The notes: generated by a model from the letters alone, not told the origin. A DNA stretch of 64,000 bases from Saccharomyces mikatae IFO 1815 (GCF_947241705.1 NC_079259.1:496001-560000), one strand, 5' to 3'. Shown: positions 29,806 through 42,801, counted from the first letter of the stretch. Numbers and translations are program-made.

Positions 29806-32800
29806 TCATTGTTTGATACCAATATTTACTTCTGTATGGATCGTGGTTGATGTACTGTACGCTTCGAATGGATCGCGCTTACTGTTACTCTCCAAATCGT
29901 TTTCAGGGTTGTGAGCTCTTTGAGTCTTGAAATAGCGCCTTTTTCCGCACTTGTAAAGTTCAGCGCCTATCCAGAATGCAATCGTGAAGGCAATGGCAAG
30001 ACCCCATTCAGCGCCAATTGGTTTATGCAAAAACACTTTATCATTAATAACCGGAATATAGACAACGGGGAAAGCTGAGACAAATCCAAAAATAATTGAC
30101 CAGAAGAGAAATTGGTTTCCCCAAATGCTCTTGAAAAACTCTTTAACTGGACTGTCAGTGTCTGGATGCATTCTAAAAAAAGATCTTCTCATGTCGACCA
30201 CTTCCCAAGCCAAAATCAAGGCACACCATGTCATAGTTGCGAAAGCTGCAGAGCGTGATCTATAAACATCATGACAGCTATTACTATAAGATCTATCACA
30301 ATTAACTCCCAATCCACCATTATTTATTCCATAGAGGGATCCAGTGAATGCAGCCATACAAGAGCCTGCCATCAAAAACCCATATGCAAATGTATCGATG
30401 ATAACTTCCCAGGTAAATATACCCACTTCTGAATCATTTGGCGGCCTGTCCATTAAATCTGGAGCTGCCTTTTCTAAACCTAGTCCCATGGCAGGAAAAC
30501 AAGAGGTGACGACAATAATCCATAAGACTTCCACCGGAGACAAGGGAAACACTGATTTACCATTTTCATCCCTAAATACTAACCCAATAATCAAATACAA
30601 TGCTTGAGCAACATTTTCAGCCAGCAATTGTAGAACAAACTTCTGGATGTTATCTGTCATTCTGCGACCTTCTTCGACAGCATTTAAAATGGAAGCAAAA
30701 TTGTCATCACTTAAAACAATATCGGACGCTTCTTTGGAAACGTCTGACCCGTTAATACCCATTGCAATACCAACGTTCGCCATCTTTAAGGATGGCGAAT
30801 CGTTAACACCGTCACCTGTCATTGCACAAAACTTTTTTCTGCGGTGTAAAGCCTCAATCATCCTAACCTTCGTTTGTGGAGAACAACGAGCAATAACTAA
30901 GGGTAAGACGGGCAAATCGTCTACTTCATCTTCACTTAATCCATCAAACTGAGATCCTGTCATGACCATACTATCTACAATCTCCTGAGAGTAATGGTAC
31001 AAGTTGGTCGGTAATATGCCAACTTCTTGAGCAATAGCTTTTGCCGTACCTACAAAGTCTCCTGTTAACATATGAACATTAATACCAGCTTGGTGAAACT
31101 TCTTGACCGCACCAGCAGTCTCATTTCTTGGCGGATCATAGATACCAATCAACCCAAGAAATACTAAATCACTTTCTGCAGCAGATCTGTTCGAAGTGAT
31201 ATTTGTTAGTTGTTCATCACTTAATTTGTCTTTTTCGAAAGTTTTGGAGGCAAAACCCAAAACTCTTAAACCTTCGTTTGATAGACTGTAAACATTTTTC
31301 CTAATCGTTTCAATATCATTACCGGTCAATGGTGTTATTTTCGCACCGTCTTTACCATACCAACAGCTGCAACAACTGATAATACTTTCAAATGCACCCT
31401 TACCATAAATATTGTACGTTTCATTGTGATTGTTGGAGTAAATAGATGACATTCTCTTCACAGTTGAATCAAATGGAAATTCCGCAATATGTTCGAATTG
31501 AGCACTACCAGGTTTCTCATTATGTTGTAAAAGCGAAGATTGATCATCCTCATTATTTTGATTAGTTAATTTCTCGCCTGTAAGGGCATTGCGAGGCAAA
31601 TCCATCTTGGTAGCAAATACTTGAATAGCGATTTCTGTTGGGTCACCATGCGCCTTCCAAGTATCTGTTGTATCATCCCTAAATACTGTAGCAATATTAG
31701 CCAAGGTAGCAGTTTCAAGCCACTTCTGAAATAATTCCATATCAACGTCTCCTGGTAAGTCTTTTTCATATAAGCGATCCTTGAAGTTTTGAAGAATTCC
31801 GACGTCGCCATCTTCGTTATGAGAGTACTCGTAAGGTGATAGCCTTGGAATCAAGTTCACATCGCCCTCATTTGGATCAAATGGATCACTAGAATTAGAG
31901 ATGGTTATAGTCCCAAAGTGAGGAATCCAAATTTGCCTCGCCAACATTTTCCCCTGTGTAAGAGTACCGGTCTTATCAGAACAAATATCATTCACTGCAC
32001 CTAAAGCCTCCAAGGAATCTAACTTTCTTACAATGACGTTTCTAGAAACCATAACGGTTGCCCCGACGGACATAGTGATGGTTAAGACAACGACTAAGGA
32101 AGAAGGAATCATAGATAGGGCCACGCAAATGGCGTAAATAGCTACACCCTTATCAACACCAAACTTTTGTGATGCCATAACAATAATTGCAAATAGCACA
32201 GCAATCCAGAAAAGCAATACTGCCAGTTTAGATAGTTTCCTGTGCAAAGGTGTACCTACATTCGTACCTAAGAATGCACCAGTGATTTTTTTCGTAGATA
32301 TCCATGTATTCTGTAACCATGACTTACTGGGATCGTGAGAAATAAGACCTGCATCTCCTTGTAGGGATTTTGCGATTTTACCAATTTCACTGTTCAAGGC
32401 TGTCTTGATGACAATTCCCTTAGCTCTTCCTTTGACAACAGTGGATGAAGAAAATGCTAAATTCAAACGATCACCTACAGAAGTTTCTTCTTCTTTCCCG
32501 AAAACTAAGCTAGCGTCTTTAGAGACAGGTAAAGATTCACCAGTTAGTAATGATTCATCAGTATCAAAATTCTTGGTTTCAATCAAGCGTAAATCAGCAG
32601 GAATAGTGTCACCAACCTTAACTAAACAAATATCACCTGGAACGACATCTTTTGAATTAATAGTTTCACTCTTTCCGTTTCTGATAACATGTGCACTAGG
32701 TGAGCTTAAGTTTTTCAGAGAGTTCATTGTCTTGGTAGCTTTATATTCCTGAACAAGACCAATACCGACATTAACTCCGACAACAAAAGAAATGACACCA

Positions 32801-33081
32801 CCAGTAATCCAGTCGTGCATGGCAAACGAGATGATCATGGATATTAACAGAACCATAATCATTGCATTGCAAACCTGGTGGAGAATCATAGCCTTGTAGT
32901 CAATTTTGGTGTCATCACCCAACGTGTTCTCACCTTCTGTTTTTAGTCTGTGATCGAACTCATCTTGAGTGAGACCCTGAGTCAGGTTTGTACCTATGAA
33001 TTCGGCGGCTTCTTCCGCAGTTAGTGTGTGATATGCATTAAATTCTGCATAATTATTTCCTTTAACAGTTCCTTCGCTCAT
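29806..33081 (-). CDS. ENA1: Plasma-membrane Na+/Li+-exporting P-type ATPase
   Basis: ENA-type (P2D/IID) ATPase that exports Na+ and Li+ and gives salt and alkali tolerance. The product is 1,091 residues, the S. cerevisiae ENA length. Features: an N-terminal cation-ATPase domain (HTLTAEEAAEFIG), actuator motif LTGESLPVSKD, phosphorylation motif CSDKTGTLTQGK (Asp near 369), nucleotide-binding KGAFESIISCC, hinge MTGDGVNDSPSLK, and about ten membrane helices. The start is the ATG at 33,081 (MSEGTVKG); the frame runs four codons further but begins with GTG. S288C carries a tandem array (ENA1, ENA2, ENA5) here, whereas this window has one gene. The symbol ENA1 is used for convenience; orthology to a single array member is not resolvable. 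Confidence 0.95.
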   Translation of the reverse strand: MSEGTVKGNNYAEFNAYHTLTAEEAAEFIGTNLTQGLTQDEFDHRLKTEGENTLGDDTKIDYKAMILHQVCNAMIMVLLISMIISFAMHDWITGGVISFVVGVNVGIGLVQEYKATKTMNSLKNLSSPSAHVIRNGKSETINSKDVVPGDICLVKVGDTIPADLRLIETKNFDTDESLLTGESLPVSKDASLVFGKEEETSVGDRLNLAFSSSTVVKGRAKGIVIKTALNSEIGKIAKSLQGDAGLISHDPSKSWLQNTWISTKKITGAFLGTNVGTPLHRKLSKLAVLLFWIAVLFAIIVMASQKFGVDKGVAIYAICVALSMIPSSLVVVLTITMSVGATVMVSRNVIVRKLDSLEALGAVNDICSDKTGTLTQGKMLARQIWIPHFGTITISNSSDPFDPNEGDVNLIPRLSPYEYSHNEDGDVGILQNFKDRLYEKDLPGDVDMELFQKWLETATLANIATVFRDDTTDTWKAHGDPTEIAIQVFATKMDLPRNALTGEKLTNQNNEDDQSSLLQHNEKPGSAQFEHIAEFPFDSTVKRMSSIYSNNHNETYNIYGKGAFESIISCCSCWYGKDGAKITPLTGNDIETIRKNVYSLSNEGLRVLGFASKTFEKDKLSDEQLTNITSNRSAAESDLVFLGLIGIYDPPRNETAGAVKKFHQAGINVHMLTGDFVGTAKAIAQEVGILPTNLYHYSQEIVDSMVMTGSQFDGLSEDEVDDLPVLPLVIARCSPQTKVRMIEALHRRKKFCAMTGDGVNDSPSLKMANVGIAMGINGSDVSKEASDIVLSDDNFASILNAVEEGRRMTDNIQKFVLQLLAENVAQALYLIIGLVFRDENGKSVFPLSPVEVLWIIVVTSCFPAMGLGLEKAAPDLMDRPPNDSEVGIFTWEVIIDTFAYGFLMAGSCMAAFTGSLYGINNGGLGVNCDRSYSNSCHDVYRSRSAAFATMTWCALILAWEVVDMRRSFFRMHPDTDSPVKEFFKSIWGNQFLFWSIIFGFVSAFPVVYIPVINDKVFLHKPIGAEWGLAIAFTIAFWIGAELYKCGKRRYFKTQRAHNPENDLESNSKRDPFEAYSTSTTIHTEVNIGIKQ

Positions 33082-35063
<1,982 letters not shown>

Positions 35064-35243
35064 TGTTGAAAACAATGAGTTGTTCAACATGGTTCTCTAA
35101 GCTAAGAACTCAACACATGTAAATAAATTAAACAAAGAAGACAGGAGAGAGGTGATGATATAATGGTTATATTGAATTCATATTGAACTTTAATTATATG
35201 TTTGATTATATATTGCGCAACTTGGTACTAACGCTGTACACTA

Positions 35244-35849
35244 TTATGTACGTTGCCTTTGCCATAAGATTGCATTTGTCGCTTTAGTTTCCGGTACTGT
35301 ATACCGGTTAATATTGTTATTACTCAAAAAATTCTTCTTTTGAAAGCATTTCAAGGACTTGCTAGGTAGCGGGCCTATGAACCTACTTTTTAATCCATCG
35401 CCCACCGAAATTGGTAATATGTTCGTTCTTGGTAAATATATCCTGCTGAATGAGAGCATTCTCTTTTTATTTGTATTTTTCTTCATATTCCATTTTAAAT
35501 GTTGAACATCCAAGGAAGTATGCAACTGGTAACTGCGATCAGAGAGTTTATAAATAATGTACTCCGCTAATCTGAAAATGGTAAAGAATAGTATGAAAAT
35601 GTTCTTGATTGCAGATACAAAATCTTGATTAATGTCAAAGAGATTTTGTTCTTTAGCCCAATTGCTTCTCAAAAAACAAATTGAACTGTATTTCATCGCT
35701 GCTATGGCTTTCATTCTGAATAAGTGTGCAACTGGGCTATAAAGCAGCTGTTGGAAGATGGAAAAGACAAGGACCTTTAGAAAAATTAATCCTTGAAAGG
35801 TGGAAAGGCTTTGCATTTTAAGGCTTTGATTATATAGTACCTGCTCCAT
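35244..35849 (-). CDS. Uncharacterised protein, YDR042C orthologue
   Basis: A 201-residue protein in the place of S. cerevisiae YDR042C (about 200 residues), whose function is unknown. The N-terminal half is hydrophobic (FQGLIFLKVLVFSIFQQLLY) and another hydrophobic segment, AIKNIFILFFTIFRLAEYII, follows, so it may be membrane-associated. The C-terminal half is basic (KWNMKKNTNKKRML, KSLKCFQKKNFLSNNN). No known domain was recognised. Conservation of the frame in position and length across species argues that it is a real gene. Codon use is unbiased, suggesting low expression. Confidence 0.7.
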   Translation of the reverse strand: MEQVLYNQSLKMQSLSTFQGLIFLKVLVFSIFQQLLYSPVAHLFRMKAIAAMKYSSICFLRSNWAKEQNLFDINQDFVSAIKNIFILFFTIFRLAEYIIYKLSDRSYQLHTSLDVQHLKWNMKKNTNKKRMLSFSRIYLPRTNILPISVGDGLKSRFIGPLPSKSLKCFQKKNFLSNNNINRYTVPETKATNAILWQRQRT

Positions 35850-36239
35850 GTTGAGATAAGAATGAAGGAAAGAAAAAAAGAATGCTTTCTCTTGGAGGTC
35901 TTGTTGTTTAGTAGCTATTATTGGGCTTGCTATTTGGATGTTAGAGTAACTATAAGAATAACAAAGTGAGAAAACATACAGGTAGTACTATATATGCATC
36001 ACAGGTACACAGATGTAACTTTTTTCCTGTTATCCGCTTCTTCTCCCTACATTTAGTTACAGGATTTTGTGTCATAAGCAATAATAACGGTTATCAGTAG
36101 GCCTTGTTATCCCGACGCGGAGTTGGAACAAGATAAAAAAAATACAAGAAACTACATTGACCCATGTTCTCACCATTGAAAGTGGTGAAGTTCAATAAGA
36201 TCAAGACAAAAGAAAACCAGCAAGAATGATGCGAAAATA
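35850..36239. other. Gap between YDR042C and snR47, no further gene seen
   Basis: About 390 bases, probably holding the YDR042C promoter and the 3' processing region of snR47. No open frame, repeat or RNA structure was recognised beyond those two. Confidence 0.4.
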
Positions 36240-36342
36240 TATGATCAGTGTTAAAAAGCTATTGTCAAAGTTTGTTTCCACCTATAAAGGATTCGGACGA
36301 AGAAATTCATGTTGTTGTTGTTATAGGGTATCATCATATATA
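36240..36342 (-). ncRNA. SNR47: C/D box snoRNA snR47
   Basis: A minus-strand box C/D snoRNA of about 100 bases. Box C ATGATGA is at 36,331-36,337 and box D CTGA at 36,245-36,248. The flanks (AAAATATAT and ATATATTTT) can pair as the terminal stem. Upstream of box D, AGCTTTTTAAC (36,250-36,260) is antisense to GTTAAAAAGCT of 18S rRNA; the fifth base from box D faces the A known as A619. A D'-like CCGA (36,293-36,296) is preceded by TGAATTTCTTC (36,299-36,309), antisense to GAAGAAATTCA of 25S rRNA, again placing an A (A2220) at the fifth position. These are the two known snR47 2'-O-methylation targets. Position between YDR042C and NRG1 also agrees. Confidence 0.95.
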
Positions 36343-37312
36343 TTTTCACTCATTTGATCAAGAAAAATGCATGTCAACGAGAAAGATATCACATTCTTCT
36401 GAATATGTTCTATACCTTTTTTCTTGCTTGCTTAACATTCGACCCACACGTCTATCTCTCTGAGATTGTTGTATCTGGAAATATATTTTCTGGTATAATT
36501 ATCCATGCAGAAGATATCATCCTTTTTATATGACCGTCCAGAAGGCAAAGGAGTAGCAAAAAAATAAAAAAAAGAATTCTCTTTTTCTAGCAACATCCTT
36601 ACATCTTCGCATATTTCTTCTAGGGTTTCAATAGAAATTGATAAACAGTGATATTATTCAAGGACAAGTCCAGCTGACTGGTAAAACCCATCCTGGTTTC
36701 CCTTTTTGAAGAGGTGCTACCATATACGATAGAGGTGCTTAAGAATATTATTTTTTGGCTTAGCCTCTGAGATACGTCACGTGCACGCTTTTGCTCAACG
36801 ACTTTTCAGGTGGATTCTTCGTTGTTAGTGATGTAATCGTTGTGTGCACACTTTAGATTCAGTCACAGCTTTCAAAAGTGAAGTAGTAACGAAGAAATTT
36901 TACTTTTTTGTATACTAGATATAATCGGGTTTGTACTTTCACTATGTGAACAGAAGACGCGGGGGATACTAATAACAAGAAATTAAGCTGAGGTGGTCCG
37001 CGTGAACTACTCAATTGCCTCTTTTTTATGTTATAACTTGTCATCGTGGCGCAGCCTTAGAGTTAAAATGCGGATAGTCTCGATCTTAAGCGGAGGAGTT
37101 TTCGTCTTCGTTTGCGTTTTTTTGACTTTAAAAATTTCTCCTAATGCCGCACGTGCCATAGGTAACTGATCTAAAAGTGAGTTTTAATGTCATAAAGAAA
37201 CTGTAAATGTTCTTTCTAAGTACTATGTATGTATGCATGAATTTTATTAATAATGATGTAGGAGAGTGGAATAGTAATACTAGCTAAGGAAAAAAGACAG
37301 ATGTACCATCAC
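36343..37312. promoter_or_regulatory. snR47 upstream / NRG1 3' region
   Basis: This 970-base gap lies upstream of minus-strand snR47 and downstream of NRG1. Two CACGTG E-boxes (36,778-36,783 and 37,150-37,155) could bind Cbf1 or Pho4. A 61-codon frame at 36,859-37,044 is probably chance. No other RNA gene was recognised. Confidence 0.45.
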
Positions 37313-38008
37313 TTAATGTTCCTTTTTCAAATGCGTTCTGTAATGCTGTAAGCAATTATCATGCCGACTGAATCGCTGAGTGCAACCTTTATATGGGCAG
37401 CAATGATTTTTTTCGCCCGTATGAATTCGATTATGCCTTGCCAAATGTCCTGATGTAGTGAATCCTCTTGCACAAATTTTGCAAATGTATTTGCGTCTTA
37501 GTTCAAGGTCTTCTTCGTCTGATAATGTGTTTCTCGGATCCGTCCTTTGTTTTCGCGTTTTTAGGGAGTATTTACTGTTTGCCATCTTATTATAATCATC
37601 ATTCGAAACCATTCCGGTTTCACTTTGTCGTACTAATGATGAGTTACTATTTAGTTGGGATAGTGAACTTCTCTCGGATGAATCTGAACTATATTGTATC
37701 GATGAATTATCAAACGAGACGCTTCTCATTTGCAAATTCGGTGCTATCAGGTATTTTGGTTCCCACTTTTCAGAGCCATCTTCTGACTTTGCCTGATATC
37801 GAAAATCAAAAGCAGTCTTGTTTAACTTGTGTTTTAGTTCATTCTCTACCACGTGAGAATTCGTAAGCACTGGAAGTAACGTCTGATACTTTCTTTCTGA
37901 GCTTATCTCAACAGTTTCTTCATCCGGGACCCTATCAAATGCCGAGATTCCAGGCAGTACAGGCATTACAGAAACATTGACGTTACTATAATTGTATGGA
38001 TAAAACAT
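37313..38008 (-). CDS. NRG1: C2H2 zinc-finger glucose repressor Nrg1
   Basis: Orthologue of Nrg1 (YDR043C), a transcriptional repressor that works with Ssn6-Tup1 in glucose repression, filamentous growth and alkaline pH response; ENA1 is among its known targets. The product is 231 residues, equal to S. cerevisiae. Two C-terminal C2H2 zinc fingers are visible: CKICARGFTTSGHLARHNRIH at about residues 176-196, linker TGEKNH, then CCPYKGCTQRFSRHDNC followed by QHYRTH. The N-terminal half is Ser/Asn-rich. I chose the ATG at 38,008 (MFYPYNYSN); the frame is open a further 15 codons but that start is TTG. Confidence 0.97.
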   Translation of the reverse strand: MFYPYNYSNVNVSVMPVLPGISAFDRVPDEETVEISSERKYQTLLPVLTNSHVVENELKHKLNKTAFDFRYQAKSEDGSEKWEPKYLIAPNLQMRSVSFDNSSIQYSSDSSERSSLSQLNSNSSLVRQSETGMVSNDDYNKMANSKYSLKTRKQRTDPRNTLSDEEDLELRRKYICKICARGFTTSGHLARHNRIHTGEKNHCCPYKGCTQRFSRHDNCLQHYRTHLKKEH

Positions 38009-41000
38009 TGTTAAAGGATTAAGAGATACACTAATATGCTGATCGAGAGGCAATCCAAAAAAGAAAAACCAAAAACAGTAGGAAATGTTTTTAAATTAAT
38101 GGTGCTTACTGTGCTATAGTGCTTTGAGCAATGTTTAATAATGTGATTTTTGCTTTCAAAACCAGCAGAATTCTTTATAGCATCAAAAATTGCAATAGAA
38201 GTTAAGTAGTTCGGCCTATTATTGTAAAGAAATAAAGATCAAGTTCTTTAATTTGGATTCGGAAAGTTCTCTTCTTTATATATGAAAGGGATTCTGCTGT
38301 CAGTGTGTGAAAAGGTGACATTGCCAAGAGAATAATTAAGAGAAAAAACACCCCAAACACCCTGACCGGCGGCGAAGCCCCTCTGCACGTTCAACGCGTT
38401 TCGTTTCACGCTTAAGGGTCCTCAAGAGACCGTTCATAGTCTTTTTTCCGATAAGAAGAATCTAGACCCAATGATTTTTTCCCTTCTTTTCCGATGCGGC
38501 CTTTTCAGTGCCTAAGAAAAAAAAGCATTTCTTGGCTTTCATTGTGGTGTTGACCATAGTCAGGCCAATACTGCTTTCTTGATATTTCCCCATCTAGAAA
38601 ACAGAGTTTTTGCAGTCACAAACGTTTCAAGAACAAATATGCAAAAGATCAGCTAAGAAACAAAAATTGTCAACATCCGTTCTGATTAAGATGATTTAGG
38701 GGTCCTATGCAAGACATTTTATAAAGACAAAAGAAACACTGCCTCGATTGAAAAGGCTTATCTACCGCACCTTAAGTTTTCTGAATATTCTCTCTTTTTT
38801 CTTTTTTTTAACTGAAAGTTGGTACAACAGTATGCTGCGGTCCATATGTATTGCTACTTCGGACGAAGAGTAGGAGAATTTTTTTTTCTAGCTGCTCCAA
38901 AATTCGTACGTTTTAGTATTCGTTCTCTTTAAGTGTTCGCGACAAAACATGTCAGCTTGCGATTTTTGTGCTTGGCGTTCTAAGTCACTGCCCCATCTGG
39001 TACTAGTTGTACATAATACTGGTATTGGCCCGCATTATAATATACTATACATACGACGGGTAGCCAGAATTTACTGGATTGTCGGGGAAGGGACGGGCAT
39101 TAGCACAAAGGCAATGATAAAATTTCGATTCTTACTTTTCTACTTTTGGAGGAAAATTACTCCAAGGTGGGGGCGGGCGAGCCATTATACGTGTAGCATT
39201 GAATAAAACGAGGCGTGGCTTTCTTCGCCCTACATCAATGAACAAGTGTAGCTTCTTTTGCCTAGTTAATCATTCTCTCCACACCTAATACATATAGATA
39301 CGAGCCTTTTTGACAGCGTAGTTTATACGCCTTATAGCACTTGATAGCCAAGAAGCGTAGAATTTAGTTTTGCCAAGACGCTTTCATTAAGATAAGGTGT
39401 ATATTTTTCTTGCTACTTCGAAGAATGAAACCTCAGAAATAGCCAATTCTGAGCTTTCAATAAACCCAAAAGTTACAAATTCAACTTGTTCGTCTAATAA
39501 TAGCTGAGGGCTCAGCCTTCTCTTTTACAATAAAAACTTTTTAGGGGCTATTATGGCGTAATTCTCCCAACGAAATTGAGAATTTTTGTTTGGAGGCTTT
39601 GACCGTAGTTTAGTCTAACTGATTGAAAAGCAAGATCTAATACTGAAAACATGTATTCAACACTGGTCTTAAACGCAAATTGTAGGTTGCATAGAAAGCA
39701 ATCAACGTACCGGAATTCATTTCCGATCAAATTGCGTGATTGAATGAAAAGTACCTCAAGAGAACGGGAACTTTTTTTTTTCTATTGACAGGAAATAATC
39801 CGAAATCTTGTATATGCGAGAACGTAATTCCGAACTGAAATTTTGGGTCAGGGATATTTCCTACTGTGTAGAAATCTTTTTGCTGCAAGATTAATTAGAA
39901 TTGATAAACATAGTCTGAACGACGAAAGAGAGGAAATGAGACGTTGAAAAAAAAAATTATTCCAATTAAGGAAAACTCCAAATCGGGGCTCAGATGTGAT
40001 TTATCATGACACGTACACCATTCCATACCAGACACAAGAAACGACTAATACTTTTGTGAAGCGCCTAGCTTTTTGTATCGACGACAGGAAGCTAGTTAGA
40101 TCCAATAACACCCGCAAAAGAAAAATAAAAAGAATGTTATCAGTTTCCCGCAACAAATTTCCAAAGCTAAAGCGTCACATAACTTCTTCCTAACCTGAAA
40201 ATTTACTAATATAAATAATAATCACATTCATATGTGATCTCCTCCTAGCAGTAGTATTCAACATGGTGCTTTTTACATTGATTTCAATCTTAACATTGAA
40301 AGATCGTAGAAGGATACCTTATTGTAGAAAGTTATATGAACATTGGATCTTGAAGACATTTTTTTCTTCGAGGAAAGTGCAAGTCCGCCGCTTCTCAATA
40401 GAACATAGCCTTGCCTTCCCTTGTTAATATTTTTCTCCACCGTAATTGTTGCATTCGCGTTCTTTTCAACAATACATTTTTTATCACCGAACCCGCAAAT
40501 CCTCAAGAAGTTCATCCGCTCGTACCTTCTTGAAAGACAATACGCCTAATTCGTGACTATAATTTTCCAAACCAATCCCTGCGGAGTTTTCAACGTATGT
40601 TAAACGTTTCACGGCGTATAAGAAAGTTACCACAGGCACGATATTTTCACTTTCAATTGTTCAGAAATTGCCTTTACAATAGTAGCCCCCTAAGATTTCC
40701 ATTACAGGCACTTTGTAACTGAGGCTCCTACAAGTTTTCTGGGTGGGAAGAGCAAGACGAAGTGTTTCACGGCGGGGCCGCGGGCCCTTTTCTTTTTTAA
40801 ACGAGTCGCAGGAACCCGAAACCAAAATTTGAAAGAACGCTACGCTACTCTTTCGTCTTTTCTGGCTTCTTCCACCAATAATGCCCCAGCTTCAACCAAG
40901 CGTAACACTGCAGCCAACGAACTGTCGACTCGTAGATAAACCTTTATTTGACCATTGTTCTCTTTTTGAAAAGGCTATATAAAGACACATATTTTCCTTT

Positions 41001-41127
41001 TTTTCCACCTATTGTCTCACCTGTTAAGCTTTTATTCCCCGTGTTTTCTTCGAAAGTATAACGATAGTTTTCTTCTTTCAAATTGAATAAAAAACCAAAC
41101 CTCAAACGCCACAAATCCTCAATAAAG
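38009..41127. other. 3.1 kb intergenic region between NRG1 and HEM13
   Basis: This long divergent gap holds the NRG1 promoter (left) and the HEM13 promoter (right). AGGGG/CCCCT STRE-like cores occur near NRG1 (for example about 38,377 and 38,698). The HEM13-proximal end has a Rox1 site and a TATA box. The middle contains only short open frames (38,949-39,206; 39,996-40,193; 40,273-40,515) without recognisable families. No tRNA or snoRNA was found. S. cerevisiae has a similarly long gap here, as I recall. Confidence 0.55.
40952..40962 (+). promoter_or_regulatory. Rox1 hypoxic repressor site of HEM13
   Basis: CCATTGTTCTC matches the Rox1 core YYATTGTTCTC exactly, about 170 bases upstream of the HEM13 start, with a TATATAAA box close downstream (about 40,976-40,983). 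HEM13 is the classic Rox1-repressed, oxygen- and heme-regulated gene. A weaker relative (CAATTGTTC) lies about 300 bases further upstream. Confidence 0.8.
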
Positions 41128-42114
41128 ATGCCTGCTCCTAAAGATCCAAGGAATCTTCCAATTAGACAACAAATGGAAGCTCTTATCCGTCGTAAGCAAG
41201 CGGAAATTACGCAAGGCTTGGAATCCATCGATACTGTTAAGTTTCATGCTGATACATGGACCCGTGGTAACGATGGTGGTGGTGGTACTTCCATGGTTAT
41301 TCAGAATGGTACTACTTTCGAAAAAGGTGGTGTTAATGTCTCCGTTGTTTACGGTCAATTGAGTCCAGCAGCCGTTTCAGCCATGAAGGCAGACCACAAG
41401 AATCTGAGTTTACCAGAAGATCCAAAAACTGGTTTACCAGTTACTGATGGTGTTAAATTCTTCGCTTGTGGTTTAAGTATGGTTATTCATCCTGTTAACC
41501 CACACGCACCAACTACTCACCTGAACTACCGTTACTTTGAAACTTGGAACCAAGACGGAACCCCACAAACTTGGTGGTTTGGTGGTGGTGCTGATCTAAC
41601 ACCTTCTTACTTATACGAAGAAGACGGTCAACTGTTCCATCAATTGCATAAAGATGCTTTGGATAAGCATGACACCGCTTTATACCCACGTTTTAAGAAA
41701 TGGTGTGACGAATACTTCTATATTACCCACCGTAAGGAAACTCGTGGTATTGGTGGTATCTTTTTTGACGATTACGATGAGCGTGATCCACAAGAAATAT
41801 TGAAGATTGTGGAAGACTGTTTCGATGCTTTCTTACCATCTTATTTAACCATTGTCAAGAGAAGAAAGGATACCCCATACACAAAGGAAGAACAACAATG
41901 GCAAGCCATTAGACGTGGTAGATACGTTGAATTTAACTTAATCTACGATAGAGGTACTCAATTCGGTTTGAGAACACCAGGCTCTAGAGTTGAATCAATT
42001 TTGATGAGTTTGCCTGAACATGCTTCCTGGTTATACAACCATCACCCTGCTCCTGGTTCTAGAGAAGCTAAATTACTAGAGGTTACCACCAAGCCAAGGG
42101 AATGGGTTAAATAA
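41128..42114 (+). CDS. HEM13: Coproporphyrinogen III oxidase
   Basis: Oxygen-dependent coproporphyrinogen III oxidase (YDR044W), which converts coproporphyrinogen III to protoporphyrinogen IX, the sixth step of heme synthesis, in the cytosol in yeast. The product is 328 residues, equal to S. cerevisiae and nearly identical. Family motifs are present: [57 protein letters not shown] and [19 protein letters not shown] chose the ATG at 41,128 (MPAPKDPRN); the frame is open 15 codons further back but begins with TTG. Codon bias suggests strong induction. The promoter has a Rox1 site. Confidence 0.98.
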   Translation: MPAPKDPRNLPIRQQMEALIRRKQAEITQGLESIDTVKFHADTWTRGNDGGGGTSMVIQNGTTFEKGGVNVSVVYGQLSPAAVSAMKADHKNLSLPEDPKTGLPVTDGVKFFACGLSMVIHPVNPHAPTTHLNYRYFETWNQDGTPQTWWFGGGADLTPSYLYEEDGQLFHQLHKDALDKHDTALYPRFKKWCDEYFYITHRKETRGIGGIFFDDYDERDPQEILKIVEDCFDAFLPSYLTIVKRRKDTPYTKEEQQWQAIRRGRYVEFNLIYDRGTQFGLRTPGSRVESILMSLPEHASWLYNHHPAPGSREAKLLEVTTKPREWVK

Positions 42115-42468
42115 TTGAGGTTTTGTCAGCAAAACGATTGGTGATATCAACGACGATGATGATTTGAATATTTCAACTACTTATTTATACATTTTTTTAT
42201 TATTTTTATTATATACTTCCTTTACATAATTCTTCAAATTCAATTGATACAGAATCTTTATTCTTAGATATGAAATATTGCTTTTTATTTATTGCACGTG
42301 TTAACAACACATGGATTATCGAAAATTATTCTATCAATTTTATTTATTATCCCAAAATTGTTGCAATCTCTTTTTACATGTGCATTCACACTTTTTGACT
42401 GATTTCGAAACTGTTCTCGCTAGTTCTTTAAATGTCTAGAACTTTTCTTTTTATAGTGGGAGATTTTA
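42115..42468. other. Convergent 3' region of HEM13 and RPC11
   Basis: 354 bases of very AT-rich DNA between two converging genes, expected to hold both polyadenylation regions. No gene or RNA was recognised. Confidence 0.5.
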
Positions 42469-42801
42469 TCAATTTTCCTTCCATCTATGACCACAGTTTA
42501 CACACTTATAGAAAGTAGTCATCGGCTCATCCGCTGATCTGATCTGCAATTGGAAGAAGTAAGCACTTTCACCACCACAAGTGTCATAATTTGGACATTG
42601 GGTTTTGGTTTGATCCACATTGTCCCAACCACCACCAAGAACATCATCAACTTCCTTTCTTGGGAGTTTCTTCCTATCATAAATCTCTATACCTTCTATA
42701 GGGAACTCATAGGGACATGAACGGCATGCTAATGTATATACGCCGCTATCACCACTTGTTATTAATAGCATATTATTACACGAAGGGCAGAACGAAAGCA
42801 T
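42469..42801 (-). CDS. RPC11: RNA polymerase III subunit C11 (TFIIS-like)
   Basis: Orthologue of Rpc11 (YDR045C), the Pol III subunit for RNA cleavage, termination and re-initiation. The product is 110 residues and appears essentially identical to S. cerevisiae. The N-terminal zinc ribbon is CPSCNN followed by CRSCPYEF, related to Rpb9. The C-terminal zinc ribbon has CPNYDTCGG and CVNCGHRWKEN, with the catalytic TFIIS-like motif QIRSADEPMTTFYKC including the acidic DE pair. I chose the ATG at 42,801 (MLSFCPSC); the frame is open seven codons further to a GTG. Confidence 0.97.
   Translation of the reverse strand: MLSFCPSCNNMLLITSGDSGVYTLACRSCPYEFPIEGIEIYDRKKLPRKEVDDVLGGGWDNVDQTKTQCPNYDTCGGESAYFFQLQIRSADEPMTTFYKCVNCGHRWKEN

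Noticed and set aside
38949-39206. 85-codon frame in the NRG1-HEM13 gap
   Set aside because: No recognisable domain and no supporting context.
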